The position numbers were made by a program, and so were the translations under genes. Under the pieces are notes generated by a model, which searched no databases, had not been told where the DNA came from, and saw only the letters and a program-made list of their open reading frames with translations. A stretch of DNA of 64,000 nt. Source: Maribacter sedimenticola (GTDB taxonomy: Bacteria; Bacteroidota; Bacteroidia; Flavobacteriales; Flavobacteriaceae). This document shows, one piece after another, positions 54,547-63,927 of the stretch. The DNA lies in contig NZ_FZNV01000002.1 in assembly GCF_900188415.1 (NCBI RefSeq), positions 539,339-603,338 of the forward strand, given 5' to 3'. Each line of letters begins with the position of its first letter. Positions within the stretch are counted from its first letter, which is position 1.

Positions 54547-55314
54547 ATGGAGAACGAGCTTACATTAAAACGATTTACGGATCTTAGAAGGGATTTGGGC
54601 TATACACAAGCAGATTTTGCGGCGTTATTGGGCGTATCCAATACTACGGCAGATATAGAAAGAGGGCGTACCAAATTATCGGGCAAGGTAGTGCTTGAGT
54701 TGCTAAAACAATTCAAGATAAATCCCCTTTGGCTTTTTGGGGAAAGTGATGAACAATATCTGGAAACTTCCAAGACCAGTGTTATTCCAAAAGTGGTTAC
54801 AGTGGATACTTCCAACCAAGAAAATATGGTGTTGGTAAATGCTAAAGCTGCGGCGGGATATCCCCAGAATATATCCGATACTAGCTGGTACCAACAATTG
54901 CCGGCATTTGATTTACCAATTCCCGAATTTAGAAATGCTACCTATAGGGGCTTTCAGGTAGAAGGAGATAGTATGCTTCCCAATCTGCACCCTGGTGAGT
55001 GGGTTTTGGCAAGGGCAATAGAACATATTGATTATGTTAGTGCCAATAAAATGTATGTGGTGGTATTACAGGATTCCATAATGGTGAAGAAAATTGAAAA
55101 ACGTCCAAATTCCAATAATATCACATTGGTTTCATTGAACGAGACGTATCCGCCTTATGATATCAAACCTTTCCAAATTCAGGAAATTTGGGAGGTAAGT
55201 AGTAAGATTACGTTTAATGTAGATGCTACCACGGATAATGGATTATTGCGACAACTACAAGAGTCTATGCAAGAGTTAAAGAATCAATTACAGCACGTTA
55301 AAAAGGTAAATTAA
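54547..55314 (+). CDS. LexA-like XRE-type repressor with S24 autopeptidase domain
   Basis: 255 residues from the ATG at 54547 (TTG at 54541 rejected). N-terminal XRE helix-turn-helix (about 7-60, RRDLGYTQADFAALLGVSNTTADIERG). The C-terminal S24 domain has a cleavage-type Ala-Gly bond (AAAG, 103-104), catalytic serine S142 in VEGDSMLPNL and catalytic lysine about K181 in DSIMVKKIEK. Such proteins cut themselves when RecA filaments form, releasing target genes. Divergent from the radical SAM/TIGR03915 genes; three matching palindromes lie between them. A short coiled coil ends the protein. Confidence 0.93.
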   Translation: MENELTLKRFTDLRRDLGYTQADFAALLGVSNTTADIERGRTKLSGKVVLELLKQFKINPLWLFGESDEQYLETSKTSVIPKVVTVDTSNQENMVLVNAKAAAGYPQNISDTSWYQQLPAFDLPIPEFRNATYRGFQVEGDSMLPNLHPGEWVLARAIEHIDYVSANKMYVVVLQDSIMVKKIEKRPNSNNITLVSLNETYPPYDIKPFQIQEIWEVSSKITFNVDATTDNGLLRQLQESMQELKNQLQHVKKVN

Positions 55315-55323
55315 AGTGATACT

Positions 55324-55749
55324 TTAAATCTTTTTAATATACAGCCCGCTTTCTTTTAATGTAAACCCTAAGCTTTTATATAGCGAAATGGCTGCTGTTC
55401 TATGGTGGCCGCTAAATAATAAAATATCTTGAAGTTGTTCAGATTTTGCATGGTCTAGAAGCTTCTCCATTAGCTTTCTTCCTATACCCTTGCCTCTGTG
55501 GGTTTTTGCGACAACTACATCCTCGATCATACCTTTATGTCCGGATATTACTTTGTATTTGGCCATCATTGCAATACCTATTAACTTATTGTTATCCATG
55601 CAGATAACGATGTCCGTAGTTCCATATGCACTAAAAATTGAATTTAAATCCAATTGATCTAATTCGGCATTCAGTTCTAGGTATAACTGGGATAATTGCT
55701 GTTGCAGGTCGGAATTAACTTGTTCTTTGGTTAATAGTTGTATGGTCAT
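55324..55749 (-). CDS. GNAT family N-acetyltransferase
   Basis: 141 residues, one GNAT fold. The acetyl-CoA motif VVAKTHRGKGIGRKLMEKLLDHA is at about 80-102 (key RGKGIG). The N-terminal LLTKEQVNSDLQQQLSQLYLELN and the C-terminal HHRTAAISLYKSLGFTLKESGLY complete the fold. Acceptor unknown. It is convergent with the LexA-like gene, 9 bases apart, and probably unrelated to it. Confidence 0.9.
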   Translation of the reverse strand: MTIQLLTKEQVNSDLQQQLSQLYLELNAELDQLDLNSIFSAYGTTDIVICMDNNKLIGIAMMAKYKVISGHKGMIEDVVVAKTHRGKGIGRKLMEKLLDHAKSEQLQDILLFSGHHRTAAISLYKSLGFTLKESGLYIKKI

Positions 55750-55799
55750 AATTGGGTATTCTAAGTTTTAATAATGAACAATTTTGTAATGAGTCGGAT

Positions 55800-56501
55800 T
55801 TACGGCAAGGCATTGACCGTTCCCATAGAAATGGTGAAAGGTCCTATGGAATGGGAGGTAGGTAGTAGTGCACCGGTTTCTGTTTCTTTCCAATCGTTCC
55901 AGGAAGCTTCCAAGCCTCCAATAGGAATAATATTTACCCACATTTGAAAACTTTTTGGTTTTCCACTAGGCTCCAAAATCCATAAATAGGAGTCTCCAGG
56001 GGTGTCGCCGCCTTTTTTATAGGTTACTAAAAGACCTTCGGAACCGTCTTCTAAATCTACCAAATAGCGTTCTGTACCAGCATCGAATACTTTATACGGG
56101 GCAACTAACCAAAAGGAATCATTATTGAAATAGCCAATTGCTTTTTCAATAAGGTCTTGACTTTCTTCATAAGATAGCCGAACGTCATCTTTATAAGCAA
56201 TACTTGAGGAAGGACTTATAAGGTCAAGGGCTATACTGTAAGAATCCCACTTTATTTGAACCGTAGCCTTGGTTTTGTTCCAGGAGTATATGTGTTCATC
56301 CCTAAATGACCACTCCAATACTTGGGAATTGTTATACTTTTCATAGTGTAAAGCATCTAACATTCTATACGCTAATGCATCTGCTTCAGGTCCGGAAACA
56401 CCTTGTGGCAGAGGTTTGTTATATGCATAATATAGCAGTACAAACCCTAGGCCCAACACTAATAATATTATGATTAATAGTTTAAATAATTTATTTAGCA
56501 T
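55800..56501 (-). CDS. Membrane-anchored protein of unknown function
   Basis: 233 residues with a single N-terminal membrane segment (LFKLLIIILLVLGLGFVLLYYAY) and no lipobox. The outer part is beta-rich, with AVALDLISPSSS-type strands (SYSIALDLISPSS), EGLLVTYKKGGDTPGDSYLW, and a C-terminal GPFTISMGTVNALP. It is similar to conserved flavobacterial proteins I cannot name. It is in the same direction as ggt but 74 bases downstream. Confidence 0.75.
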   Translation of the reverse strand: MLNKLFKLLIIILLVLGLGFVLLYYAYNKPLPQGVSGPEADALAYRMLDALHYEKYNNSQVLEWSFRDEHIYSWNKTKATVQIKWDSYSIALDLISPSSSIAYKDDVRLSYEESQDLIEKAIGYFNNDSFWLVAPYKVFDAGTERYLVDLEDGSEGLLVTYKKGGDTPGDSYLWILEPSGKPKSFQMWVNIIPIGGLEASWNDWKETETGALLPTSHSIGPFTISMGTVNALP

Positions 56502-56575
56502 ATGTTGTTTAATTAATTGATATTAAGATGAAAAGAATAAAAATTTAATCTTTTTCAAAATGCATTTAGATTAGT

Positions 56576-58267
56576 CTAAAACCCAACTGCAGTATCGTCT
56601 CCGCGTGGATCGGCTCCTCCTTCAAGTTTACCGTTTTTAAGAATGCGTATTGCATCAACCTTACCAATGATAGGGGTGCGCTCTTCGTTTATTAAATATC
56701 CTTTTGATTTTAATTTTTCTTTTAATGGTGTTGAAAATCCATTGGGCTCAAATATAACCGCATCGGGCAACCATTGATGATGAAAGCGTGGCGCGTTCAC
56801 AGCATCTTGCATACTCATATTAAATTCATATCCGTTTAAAATAGTCTGTGCTACCGCGGTAATAATCGTAGATCCCCCAGGGGTACCTACCACCATCCAC
56901 AATTCTCCATTCTTTTCAACAATGGTGGGGGTCATGCTACTTAACATTCTTTTTTCTGGTTCAATGCTGTTGGCTTCTGCACCTACCAATCCAAACATAT
57001 TGGGAACTCCAGCTTTGGCACTAAAATCGTCCATTTCATTATTTAGGAAAAAGCCAAGTTCATCACAGTATAGTTTGGAGCCAAAATTGCCGTTTAACGT
57101 AGTTGTAACCGATACGGCATTGCCCTCCTTGTCTACAATGGAGTAATGTGTGGTTTCCATACTTTCAACAATTTCAACGTTACCATGGGCAATAGTTTCC
57201 GACTTTGTTGCTTTATCCCAAGAAAAATCTTCCATACGGTTCTTTAGATAAGTTTTGTCTAGAAGAGAAGATGTTGGGATATCAACAAAATCAGGATCTC
57301 CTAAAAAATAGTTTCTATCCGCATAGGCACGCCTAGAAGCCTCGGTAAACAATTGTATCGCCTTTTCGCTATTATGTCCAAATGAGGCAATATCATAAGG
57401 TTCTATCATTTCAAATATTTGGTTCATGGTAACGCCACCGCTACTAGGAGGTCCCATGGAGATAATTTTTAAAACCTTATAGTTGAACACCACGGGCGTT
57501 CTCCAAACCGCATTATAATTGGCAAGGTCGTCCATGGTTATAAAACCGCCGTTTGCTTGTACAAAATCTGATAATTTTTGAGCGATTTCCCCTTTGTAAA
57601 AACCGTCCCTGCCTTGTTCGGAAATGGTGCGCAGTGTCCGTGCCAAATTTGGATATGTTATGATATCGCCTTCTTTATAAATTTTGGCAAATTTGGTACT
57701 GTCGCTATTGACTTCAATGAATACCTCCTGATAATTCTTAAGTATTTCAGCTTGTTTGGCAGTTATTTTAACTCCATTTTCCGCTAAGGCAATAACGGGT
57801 TCAAAAATTTCCTTTAAAGACATTTTTCCAAATTTCTTATGTACTTCAATGATACCTGCGACCGAACCTGGAACCCCTACGGAGGTTGAGCCCAATGTGC
57901 TCATGTCCGGAATAACATTACCCAATGAATCCAAGTACATATCCTTATGGGCGGATTTGGGGGCCTTTTCCCTAAAATCCAATGAGCCAATATTGCCATT
58001 TGCCTGTCTATAGACCATAAATCCTCCACCACCAATATTTCCGGCCCTGGGGTAAGCTACGGCAAGTGCCAATTGTGTGCCGATCATGGCATCAAATGCA
58101 TTACCGCCTTTTTCCATAATATCGCTCCCAATTTTGGAAGCTTCTTGCCTGGCGGAAACTACCATGGCATTTTCCGTAACCGTTCCTGTCGGAACCGCCG
58201 GATTCTGTTTGCACTGACAGCAAATAATTAGCGTTAACAACGCAAACGCAGTTTTTAGTGGTCTCAT
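56576..58267 (-). CDS. ggt: Gamma-glutamyltransferase
   Basis: 563 residues, exported (LTLIICCQC, with a lipobox-like CQC). The enzyme is cut autocatalytically; the nucleophile threonine is the first of the TTHYSIVD pair, T372, giving a large (N-terminal) and a small (C-terminal) subunit. Family motifs GNAVSVTTTLNGNFGS, NEMDDFSAKAGVPN, LSSMTPTIVEKNG and PGGSTIITAVAQTILN occur in order. It hydrolyses glutathione and gamma-glutamyl compounds in the periplasm. Bacteria with bacillithiol may use it on other gamma-glutamyl substrates. Confidence 0.96.
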   Translation of the reverse strand: MRPLKTAFALLTLIICCQCKQNPAVPTGTVTENAMVVSARQEASKIGSDIMEKGGNAFDAMIGTQLALAVAYPRAGNIGGGGFMVYRQANGNIGSLDFREKAPKSAHKDMYLDSLGNVIPDMSTLGSTSVGVPGSVAGIIEVHKKFGKMSLKEIFEPVIALAENGVKITAKQAEILKNYQEVFIEVNSDSTKFAKIYKEGDIITYPNLARTLRTISEQGRDGFYKGEIAQKLSDFVQANGGFITMDDLANYNAVWRTPVVFNYKVLKIISMGPPSSGGVTMNQIFEMIEPYDIASFGHNSEKAIQLFTEASRRAYADRNYFLGDPDFVDIPTSSLLDKTYLKNRMEDFSWDKATKSETIAHGNVEIVESMETTHYSIVDKEGNAVSVTTTLNGNFGSKLYCDELGFFLNNEMDDFSAKAGVPNMFGLVGAEANSIEPEKRMLSSMTPTIVEKNGELWMVVGTPGGSTIITAVAQTILNGYEFNMSMQDAVNAPRFHHQWLPDAVIFEPNGFSTPLKEKLKSKGYLINEERTPIIGKVDAIRILKNGKLEGGADPRGDDTAVGF

Positions 58268-58323
58268 TTTTGGTGGTATTATAGGTTTATATTATGTATT
58301 ATAAATATGTATATTTCAAATGT

Positions 58324-58920
58324 TTATATTTTTTCATTTATCAATTTGTATTTTAGTTTGGAATAGGTGATGAGTTCGGTAAAAAATTCTGTAAACTCGT
58401 GCTCAAAAGCGTGGTAATGTTCCTCCAGGTCCGTAATCGCAAAATTCATTTTGGACCTATTTTTAGTTCTGCGGTTCATTCCGTTCAAGACTTTTGCTAT
58501 CCCATCCATATTGGAATAGTTGTAGATCCAGTTATCGGCGATCATATACGGCATCATACGTTTTACACCATCCGGTAACACCTCGAAATTATCTTCAAGA
58601 AGATCATAAAATCGATCTACATAGACATCCAAAGGAACATCGGAATAGGTTTTCCAATTTTTGGCCAAAAAATGATCATAGAAGATATCCACTATGACCC
58701 TGCTGTAATGTCCATAATTCTCATGGAGACGTTTACTGCTTATTTTCGGTATGGGGTGAGTATCGGTAAAAGTGTCTATATGTCTATGTAATTTAATCCC
58801 CTTTTGTATCCTTTTAGGTAAATGCTGGTACTTATTACCTCTAATACTATCGGCAATAAAATTTCCTAAGGTTATTTCATCATCGTCAAATGACAGATAA
58901 ATATGGGCTAAAAAGTTCAT
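58324..58920 (-). CDS. acpH: Acyl carrier protein phosphodiesterase
   Basis: 198 residues. MNFLAHIYLSFDDDEITLGNFIADSIRG at the start is the AcpH signature, with metal-binding residues of a HD-like fold (H6, D14-type, HRHIDTFTDTHP near residue 47, IVDIFYDHFLAKNW near 76). It removes 4'-phosphopantetheine from holo-ACP. Convergent with nothing close; the glmM promoter lies just upstream on the plus strand. Confidence 0.9.
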   Translation of the reverse strand: MNFLAHIYLSFDDDEITLGNFIADSIRGNKYQHLPKRIQKGIKLHRHIDTFTDTHPIPKISSKRLHENYGHYSRVIVDIFYDHFLAKNWKTYSDVPLDVYVDRFYDLLEDNFEVLPDGVKRMMPYMIADNWIYNYSNMDGIAKVLNGMNRRTKNRSKMNFAITDLEEHYHAFEHEFTEFFTELITYSKLKYKLINEKI

Positions 58921-58986
58921 TCACCTATTTTATGCAATATAAATCGAATTTACAAAGAAGGACAATAGCGGTACAAATGAACCGTT

Positions 58987-58994
58987 TATATTTG
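58987..58994 (+). promoter_or_regulatory. -7 box TATATTTG upstream of glmM
   Basis: Perfect TAnnTTTG followed by CA, 20 bases before the glmM ATG. No clear -33 TTG at the right distance. Confidence 0.6.
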
Positions 58995-59014
58995 CAAAAA
59001 CTTATTAAGAATAT

Positions 59015-60403
59015 ATGACACTTATAAAATCCATTTCAGGAATTAGAGGAACCATTGGTGGAAAGCCAGGTAATAATTTAACACCAATTGATGCTGTAAA
59101 GTTTGCTGCATCTTATGGAATATGGTTAAAGGAATATTCAAAGAAAGATGATTTGCGGGTCGTTATAGGTCGTGATGCACGTTTGTCTGGAGAAATGATA
59201 CAGAATTTGGTGGTTTCAACTTTAGTGGGCTTGGGTATAGATGTTATAGATTTAGATCTCTCAACCACACCCACCGTAGAAATTGCGGTACCTTTAGAAA
59301 AGGCAGATGGCGGTATAATCTTAACGGCCAGTCACAATCCAAAGCAATGGAACGCTTTAAAATTATTGAACGAAAAAGGGGAGTTTTTAAATGCCGAGCA
59401 AGGGGCAAAAATTTTGGCAATTGCTGAAAAAGAAGATTTTGATTTTTCAGAAGTTGATGATTTGGGCGAGATTATAAAAAATGATAGTTATATAGACATT
59501 CATATAGATGAAGTATTGAATCTTTCTTTGGTGGATGCCGAAGTGGTAAAAAAGACTAAGTTCAAGGTTGTGGTAGATGGCGTTAATTCTACCGGGGGTA
59601 TTGCCATTCCTAAATTGCTTAAAGAGTTTGGGGTAGAAGTAGTAGAACTGTATTGTGACCCTACCGGTCATTTTCCACATAACCCAGAACCGTTAAAGGA
59701 ACATCTTACGGATATTTGTGACCTGGTAGTCAAAGAGAATGCAGATTTTGGTATTGTTGTGGATCCAGATGTAGACCGCCTTGCTTTTATAAGTAATGAT
59801 GGAGAGATGTTTGGGGAGGAATATACCTTGGTGGCCTGTGCGGATTATGTATTGGGCAAAACAAAAGGAAATACCGTATCCAATCTATCCTCATCACGTG
59901 CTTTAAGGGATATTACCCAAAAACATGGTGGTACCTATGAGGCCGCAGCAGTTGGTGAAGTAAATGTAGTTACCAAAATGAAGGCCAATAACGCCATTAT
60001 TGGCGGTGAAGGTAACGGGGGAATCATATATCCAGAAAGCCATTACGGTAGGGATTCTTTAGTCGGTACGGCATTGTTCTTAATGTTGATGGCGGAAAGG
60101 GGAGGAACCGTGGCTGAACTTAGGGCCAGTTATCCCAGTTACTTTATGAGCAAGAAGAAGATTGAGCTTACACCTGGACTGGACGTTGATGGAATTTTAG
60201 AATCTATGGCAAGTAAATATGCAAATGAGGAATTGTCCACGATAGATGGGGTTAAGATAGATTTTGCCGAAAATTGGGTTCATCTGCGTAAATCAAATAC
60301 AGAACCGATTATTAGAATATATACCGAAGCCAAAAGCCAGGAAGAAGCAGATGGTCTTGCCAATAAGATTATTGGGGAAATCAAGGAAATTGCCGGTATA
60401 TAA
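59015..60403 (+). CDS. glmM: Phosphoglucosamine mutase
   Basis: 462 residues of the alpha-D-phosphohexomutase superfamily. The phosphoserine loop TASHNPKQWNALK has the active serine S106. Metal loop DPDVDRLA at about 250 and the sugar loop GGEGNGGIIYP at about 328 follow. It converts glucosamine-6-phosphate to glucosamine-1-phosphate for peptidoglycan and LPS. Phosphomannomutase/PGM activity cannot be excluded, but the ordering favours GlmM. Monocistronic, with a terminator after it. Confidence 0.88.
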   Translation: MTLIKSISGIRGTIGGKPGNNLTPIDAVKFAASYGIWLKEYSKKDDLRVVIGRDARLSGEMIQNLVVSTLVGLGIDVIDLDLSTTPTVEIAVPLEKADGGIILTASHNPKQWNALKLLNEKGEFLNAEQGAKILAIAEKEDFDFSEVDDLGEIIKNDSYIDIHIDEVLNLSLVDAEVVKKTKFKVVVDGVNSTGGIAIPKLLKEFGVEVVELYCDPTGHFPHNPEPLKEHLTDICDLVVKENADFGIVVDPDVDRLAFISNDGEMFGEEYTLVACADYVLGKTKGNTVSNLSSSRALRDITQKHGGTYEAAAVGEVNVVTKMKANNAIIGGEGNGGIIYPESHYGRDSLVGTALFLMLMAERGGTVAELRASYPSYFMSKKKIELTPGLDVDGILESMASKYANEELSTIDGVKIDFAENWVHLRKSNTEPIIRIYTEAKSQEEADGLANKIIGEIKEIAGI

Positions 60404-60459
60404 TAAAGGTGTAAAATAGCCCAAGGCTAATAATGCCATAAAATTATATTGAAATTAAA

Positions 60460-61356
60460 TTAACCTGTTTCTGCAAAGGAGGCAGGTTTTTTATTTCTGT
60501 GCTTCCAGCGTTTATGGGTCCATAAATAATGTTCTGGCTTTTCTATAATCTGGGCTTCCGTTAATCGTAGAAAAGCATTGGTGATTTCATGTTCTTCGGT
60601 TTCTTTGGCATTTCGAGCAATAGGAATGAATTCTGCCTGGTAATGTCCTCGCTTTACCTTGCTTACCTTTAAAAAAACCACGGCCAATCCGGTCTTGCGT
60701 GCCAAAGTTTCACCACCATTGAAGATGGGCACCTTAATGTTCATGAATTTTGACCAGTATTGAGCTCTATGTGCTTGTGGGGATTGATCGCTCACCATGC
60801 CATAAGTTGCCCTGACCTTATTCCTGTAATTTTCTATGACCGTTTTTGCCGTTTGCCTTTGCGTAATCAAGGTAGTGTTCCATCTGGCCCTTACTTTTCT
60901 TATAAATGCATCAAAATAACTATTGTTTATTTTTTGGTAGACGGCATAACCTTTGGATTGAACATAATTGTTAATGCTCACGTTCCATTCCCAATTGGCG
61001 TAATGGGCACAAAGAATAATAATACTGCGTTCTTTTTCAATTTCCCGTAATACCTCAGGATTTATAATGTGGTATTTTTTGGCTACCTGCTCCTTACTCA
61101 GGTTCATGGTCTTTACCATTTCTAGAAATGTATCACAAAGATGATGGTAAAATTCCTTTTCTATATGGGCTATTTCCGCTTTACTCTTATTGGGGAAAAC
61201 AAGATTTAAATTTTCCTGTACCACTTTTCGCCGATACCCAAAAATATGATAGACAAAAAAGAAGGCAACGTCAGAAAAGGCATAGAACAATGAGTGTGGT
61301 AATATGGAAATGAACCATAAGAGGGGATAGGTCAGAACAAAGGCCAATAGTTGCAT
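60460..61356 (-). CDS. LpxL/LpxM-like lysophospholipid acyltransferase
   Basis: 298 residues with an N-terminal membrane segment (FVLTYPLLWFISILPHSLFYAFSDVAFFFVYHIFG). The acyltransferase motif ILCAHYANWEWNV (HX4E) at about 120-132, and QSPQAHRAQYWSKFMN with FNGGETLARKTGLAVVFLKV follow. Family members add secondary acyl chains to lipid A at the inner membrane; it is the lauroyl/myristoyl or a related lysophospholipid acyltransferase. Its 3' end overlaps the glmM terminator. Confidence 0.9.
   Translation of the reverse strand: MQLLAFVLTYPLLWFISILPHSLFYAFSDVAFFFVYHIFGYRRKVVQENLNLVFPNKSKAEIAHIEKEFYHHLCDTFLEMVKTMNLSKEQVAKKYHIINPEVLREIEKERSIIILCAHYANWEWNVSINNYVQSKGYAVYQKINNSYFDAFIRKVRARWNTTLITQRQTAKTVIENYRNKVRATYGMVSDQSPQAHRAQYWSKFMNIKVPIFNGGETLARKTGLAVVFLKVSKVKRGHYQAEFIPIARNAKETEEHEITNAFLRLTEAQIIEKPEHYLWTHKRWKHRNKKPASFAETG
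60462..60492 (+). terminator. Terminator of glmM, inside the acyltransferase 3' end
   Basis: Stem AACCTGTTTCT / GGAGGCAGGTT (11 bp with wobble pairs), 5-base loop, then TTTTTTATTT. It ends plus-strand transcription while lying in the last codons of the minus-strand gene. Confidence 0.75.
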
Positions 61357-61384
61357 TCACAGAAAAATTATGGGCAAATATAGT

Positions 61385-61392
61385 TATATTTG
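61385..61392 (+). promoter_or_regulatory. -7 box TATATTTG upstream of the rhomboid gene
   Basis: Perfect TAnnTTTG. The TTG at 61390 falls inside it, so that codon cannot be the real start; the ATG at 61414 is then about 15 bases into the message. Confidence 0.6.
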
Positions 61393-61413
61393 AGGCTAAT
61401 TAAATGGCATAGA

Positions 61414-62064
61414 ATGTACAACCTTCATTTGGCAACAATAGCGATTATTGCAGCAAACGTATTGGTATCGTTAAAGGGATTTAATGATACCGTTTTTTTT
61501 GAACGATATAAATTTAGCATAGGGGCCATTAACGCAGGTCAAAAAGATCGCATGGCTACTTCTGGATTTTTACATGTGGATGTTTCTCATTTGTTGTTCA
61601 ACATGTTGACTCTGTATTTTTTTGCCGGTGTGGTCATCAACTGGTTTGGAACGGTAAAGTTCTTTATCATATATGTTGTAAGCCTTTTGGCGGGCAGTTT
61701 GCTGGCCTTGAACTTTCATAAAGATGAACCGTATTATTCTGCGGTAGGTGCCAGTGGTGCGGTTACGGGTATTCTATATGCGGCTATTTTACTACAGCCC
61801 TCCATGCAATTGGGTATCATGTTTATTCCCATTCCTGTGCCTGCTTATGTAGTGGGTATTGGATATTTGTTATACTCTATATATGGTATGAAAAAACGTT
61901 TGGGTAATATTGGACATACCGCCCATTTTGGAGGTGCAATTGGCGGCTATGCCTGTACCTTGTTGTTCATGCCCAGTCTTTTGCAAACCGATACGTTAAT
62001 GGTGGGGTTGTTGGCCTTGCCTATAATACTTCTGTTTGTCTTGGAAAAAATGGGCAAAATATAG
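61414..62064 (+). CDS. Rhomboid family intramembrane serine protease
   Basis: 216 residues from the ATG at 61414. Six membrane helices; the catalytic serine S114 is in VGASGAVTG and the catalytic histidine H171 in GHTAHFGGAIGG, with the upstream HVDVSHLLFNML motif (HxxxN-type) of the family. It cleaves membrane proteins within or next to the bilayer; substrates are unknown. Monocistronic with its own promoter. Confidence 0.93.
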   Translation: MYNLHLATIAIIAANVLVSLKGFNDTVFFERYKFSIGAINAGQKDRMATSGFLHVDVSHLLFNMLTLYFFAGVVINWFGTVKFFIIYVVSLLAGSLLALNFHKDEPYYSAVGASGAVTGILYAAILLQPSMQLGIMFIPIPVPAYVVGIGYLLYSIYGMKKRLGNIGHTAHFGGAIGGYACTLLFMPSLLQTDTLMVGLLALPIILLFVLEKMGKI

Positions 62065-62188
62065 TTTTTTGGTCACGGAAGATTTAAAACCAGTTTTTTA
62101 GCTAAAATTTTGTGCATTTCATCGGATTTATGTAATAAACGGCAACAATCAGCAAGGTTCGTCGTTATTGCAAAAACCCAAATTTGAA

Positions 62189-63850
62189 ATGAGATCAACT
62201 TTATCTATTAGAAAAATATGGTTCCTGGCCATATCCGCAGTGTTTATGATTGCGAGTTGTAGTGATAAGACTACCATTTTCGAAAACCCCGAGGATAATT
62301 TAATCAAAGAAACAGATCAGCAAAAACTGGACAACAGTGTAAATTTTGACCGTGCAGGTGTACTTGATATTTATGAAGATCCTGCAACAAGTGCCAAAAG
62401 GTACGGTAATATGACCGGAAAAGCTGAACCGGCAGGAGATTATCCGCTTACCCTAATTGCCCAGATATCGCCACCAACGTTTGAAAACGGCGAGAATTTG
62501 GCGGCTACCCACGTGGCATTGGACGGAGATTATGGTTATGTTTCCTATAATACGGTGGGTGAGGACTTTGTAGGTACTATAGATGTTATTGATATCAGTG
62601 ATCCTTATAATCCTAGTTTGACCTCTAGGGTGTATTTTACCAATGCAGATTTAAATTCCATTGCATATGACGGTGGTTATGTATATGTAGCCGGTGGTGT
62701 AGATGCGGAACAGTCCGTAACGGCCACATCAAATTCATTGGTTGCTAAAATTGCAGTAAATAACGGAAGGTTAAACACCTCGGATATAACATTTGGCTTT
62801 CAGGAAGGTGATAATGCTACGGATGTACAGGTTGTGGGCAACACGGTATATGTTACCAGTGGGCAGGAAGGATTTGTCGTTGCCTATGACAAGAGTGACA
62901 TGACAGCCTTAAATGAAGCCGCATTCACGGATTTAAGATCTATTGCGGTCAATGGAGCCGATATAGCCGTATTGGATGCCGCCCAGGGGGTAAGTGTCTT
63001 AGATCAAAGCTTGTCGGTTAAAAATACAATCGCTATAGATTCTGATTTTGGAATAGATGCTAAGCGCACATTGGATTTTTCTGGTGAGAATATCATTGTA
63101 TCCGAAGGAAATAAAGGAGCGGGTATCTATAATGCTACTACCGGTAGTTTTGTTGAGCATATGCCTATACTGACCAATCCGGAAAATGCAGAGCCGGGAG
63201 ATATCGTTACCAATGGTGTTGCCGTGAACGACGATGTTTTGTTAATGGCCAATGGCGCCGGTGGTTTAAGCCTTTCAGAGACCAGGGCGGATAATACTAC
63301 AGGTGTTGGTGTTATTGAGTTGACCGGTTCCATTAACTATGTTGCATCAAAAGGGGATTATGTATTTGCCGCATCCGGTAGGTCCGGATTTCAGATTATA
63401 AAATTGAACAGGCCTAGCGAAAGTCTTGTGGAGCGTTGCGAAGATTTGCCTTCGTATAACGGTACATCAAACTATAGTGTGTCAAATGGGGAACAGGAAG
63501 CATACTCAGGCTCCAAAAGATTCAATTCTATTGCTGTGGACGGTTCATTGTTGCTTTGTGGTACTTGGACAGTTAGCAATGGTATAGATATCGATGACAA
63601 CAGTGTTTTTGAAATGAACGGAGCCATTACGATTGGTAGACAATATAGAACTCGTGATGTAGTGGTTGGTGCAGGTTCTACGTTGCGTATTGAGGGAAAT
63701 ATAATTATTTACGGCGATTTAATTCTTGAGGATGGTGCTACCGTGGAGTTTTTGGGAGATTCATCTATAGCCGCTGTAGTAGGTAATGTTATAAAGAATG
63801 GAGATACGACGATATCAGGTACTTTTAATGACTACTTCAATAGATTTTAA
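62189..63850 (+). CDS. LVIVD-repeat beta-propeller lipoprotein
   Basis: 553 residues from the ATG at 62189; TTG at 62168 rejected. Lipoprotein signal ending IASC. Residues ~80-420 are a beta-propeller of LVIVD-type repeats (VIDISDPYNPSLTSRVYF, AYDGGYVYVAGG, ADIAVLDAAQGVSVLD, YVASKGDYVFAASG). The last ~130 residues are strands with repeated hydrophobic/Gly pattern (STLRIEGNIIIYGDLILEDG) like a parallel beta-helix. Likely an outer-surface binding or adhesion protein; no catalytic site seen. Bounded by a terminator at 63869. Confidence 0.85.
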   Translation: MRSTLSIRKIWFLAISAVFMIASCSDKTTIFENPEDNLIKETDQQKLDNSVNFDRAGVLDIYEDPATSAKRYGNMTGKAEPAGDYPLTLIAQISPPTFENGENLAATHVALDGDYGYVSYNTVGEDFVGTIDVIDISDPYNPSLTSRVYFTNADLNSIAYDGGYVYVAGGVDAEQSVTATSNSLVAKIAVNNGRLNTSDITFGFQEGDNATDVQVVGNTVYVTSGQEGFVVAYDKSDMTALNEAAFTDLRSIAVNGADIAVLDAAQGVSVLDQSLSVKNTIAIDSDFGIDAKRTLDFSGENIIVSEGNKGAGIYNATTGSFVEHMPILTNPENAEPGDIVTNGVAVNDDVLLMANGAGGLSLSETRADNTTGVGVIELTGSINYVASKGDYVFAASGRSGFQIIKLNRPSESLVERCEDLPSYNGTSNYSVSNGEQEAYSGSKRFNSIAVDGSLLLCGTWTVSNGIDIDDNSVFEMNGAITIGRQYRTRDVVVGAGSTLRIEGNIIIYGDLILEDGATVEFLGDSSIAAVVGNVIKNGDTTISGTFNDYFNRF

Positions 63851-63868
63851 ATGACCTTTTAAAAATAG

Positions 63869-63905
63869 AAAATCCCCTAGCACCAACTGTTGCTAGGGGA
63901 TTTTT
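63869..63905. terminator. Bidirectional rho-independent terminator
   Basis: Stem AAAATCCCCTAGCA / TGCTAGGGGATTTT, 14 bp with an 8-base loop and a T-run, serving the LVIVD gene and the convergent redoxin gene. Confidence 0.93.
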
Positions 63906-63927
63906 CGTTTCATATTGGTTTAGAATC

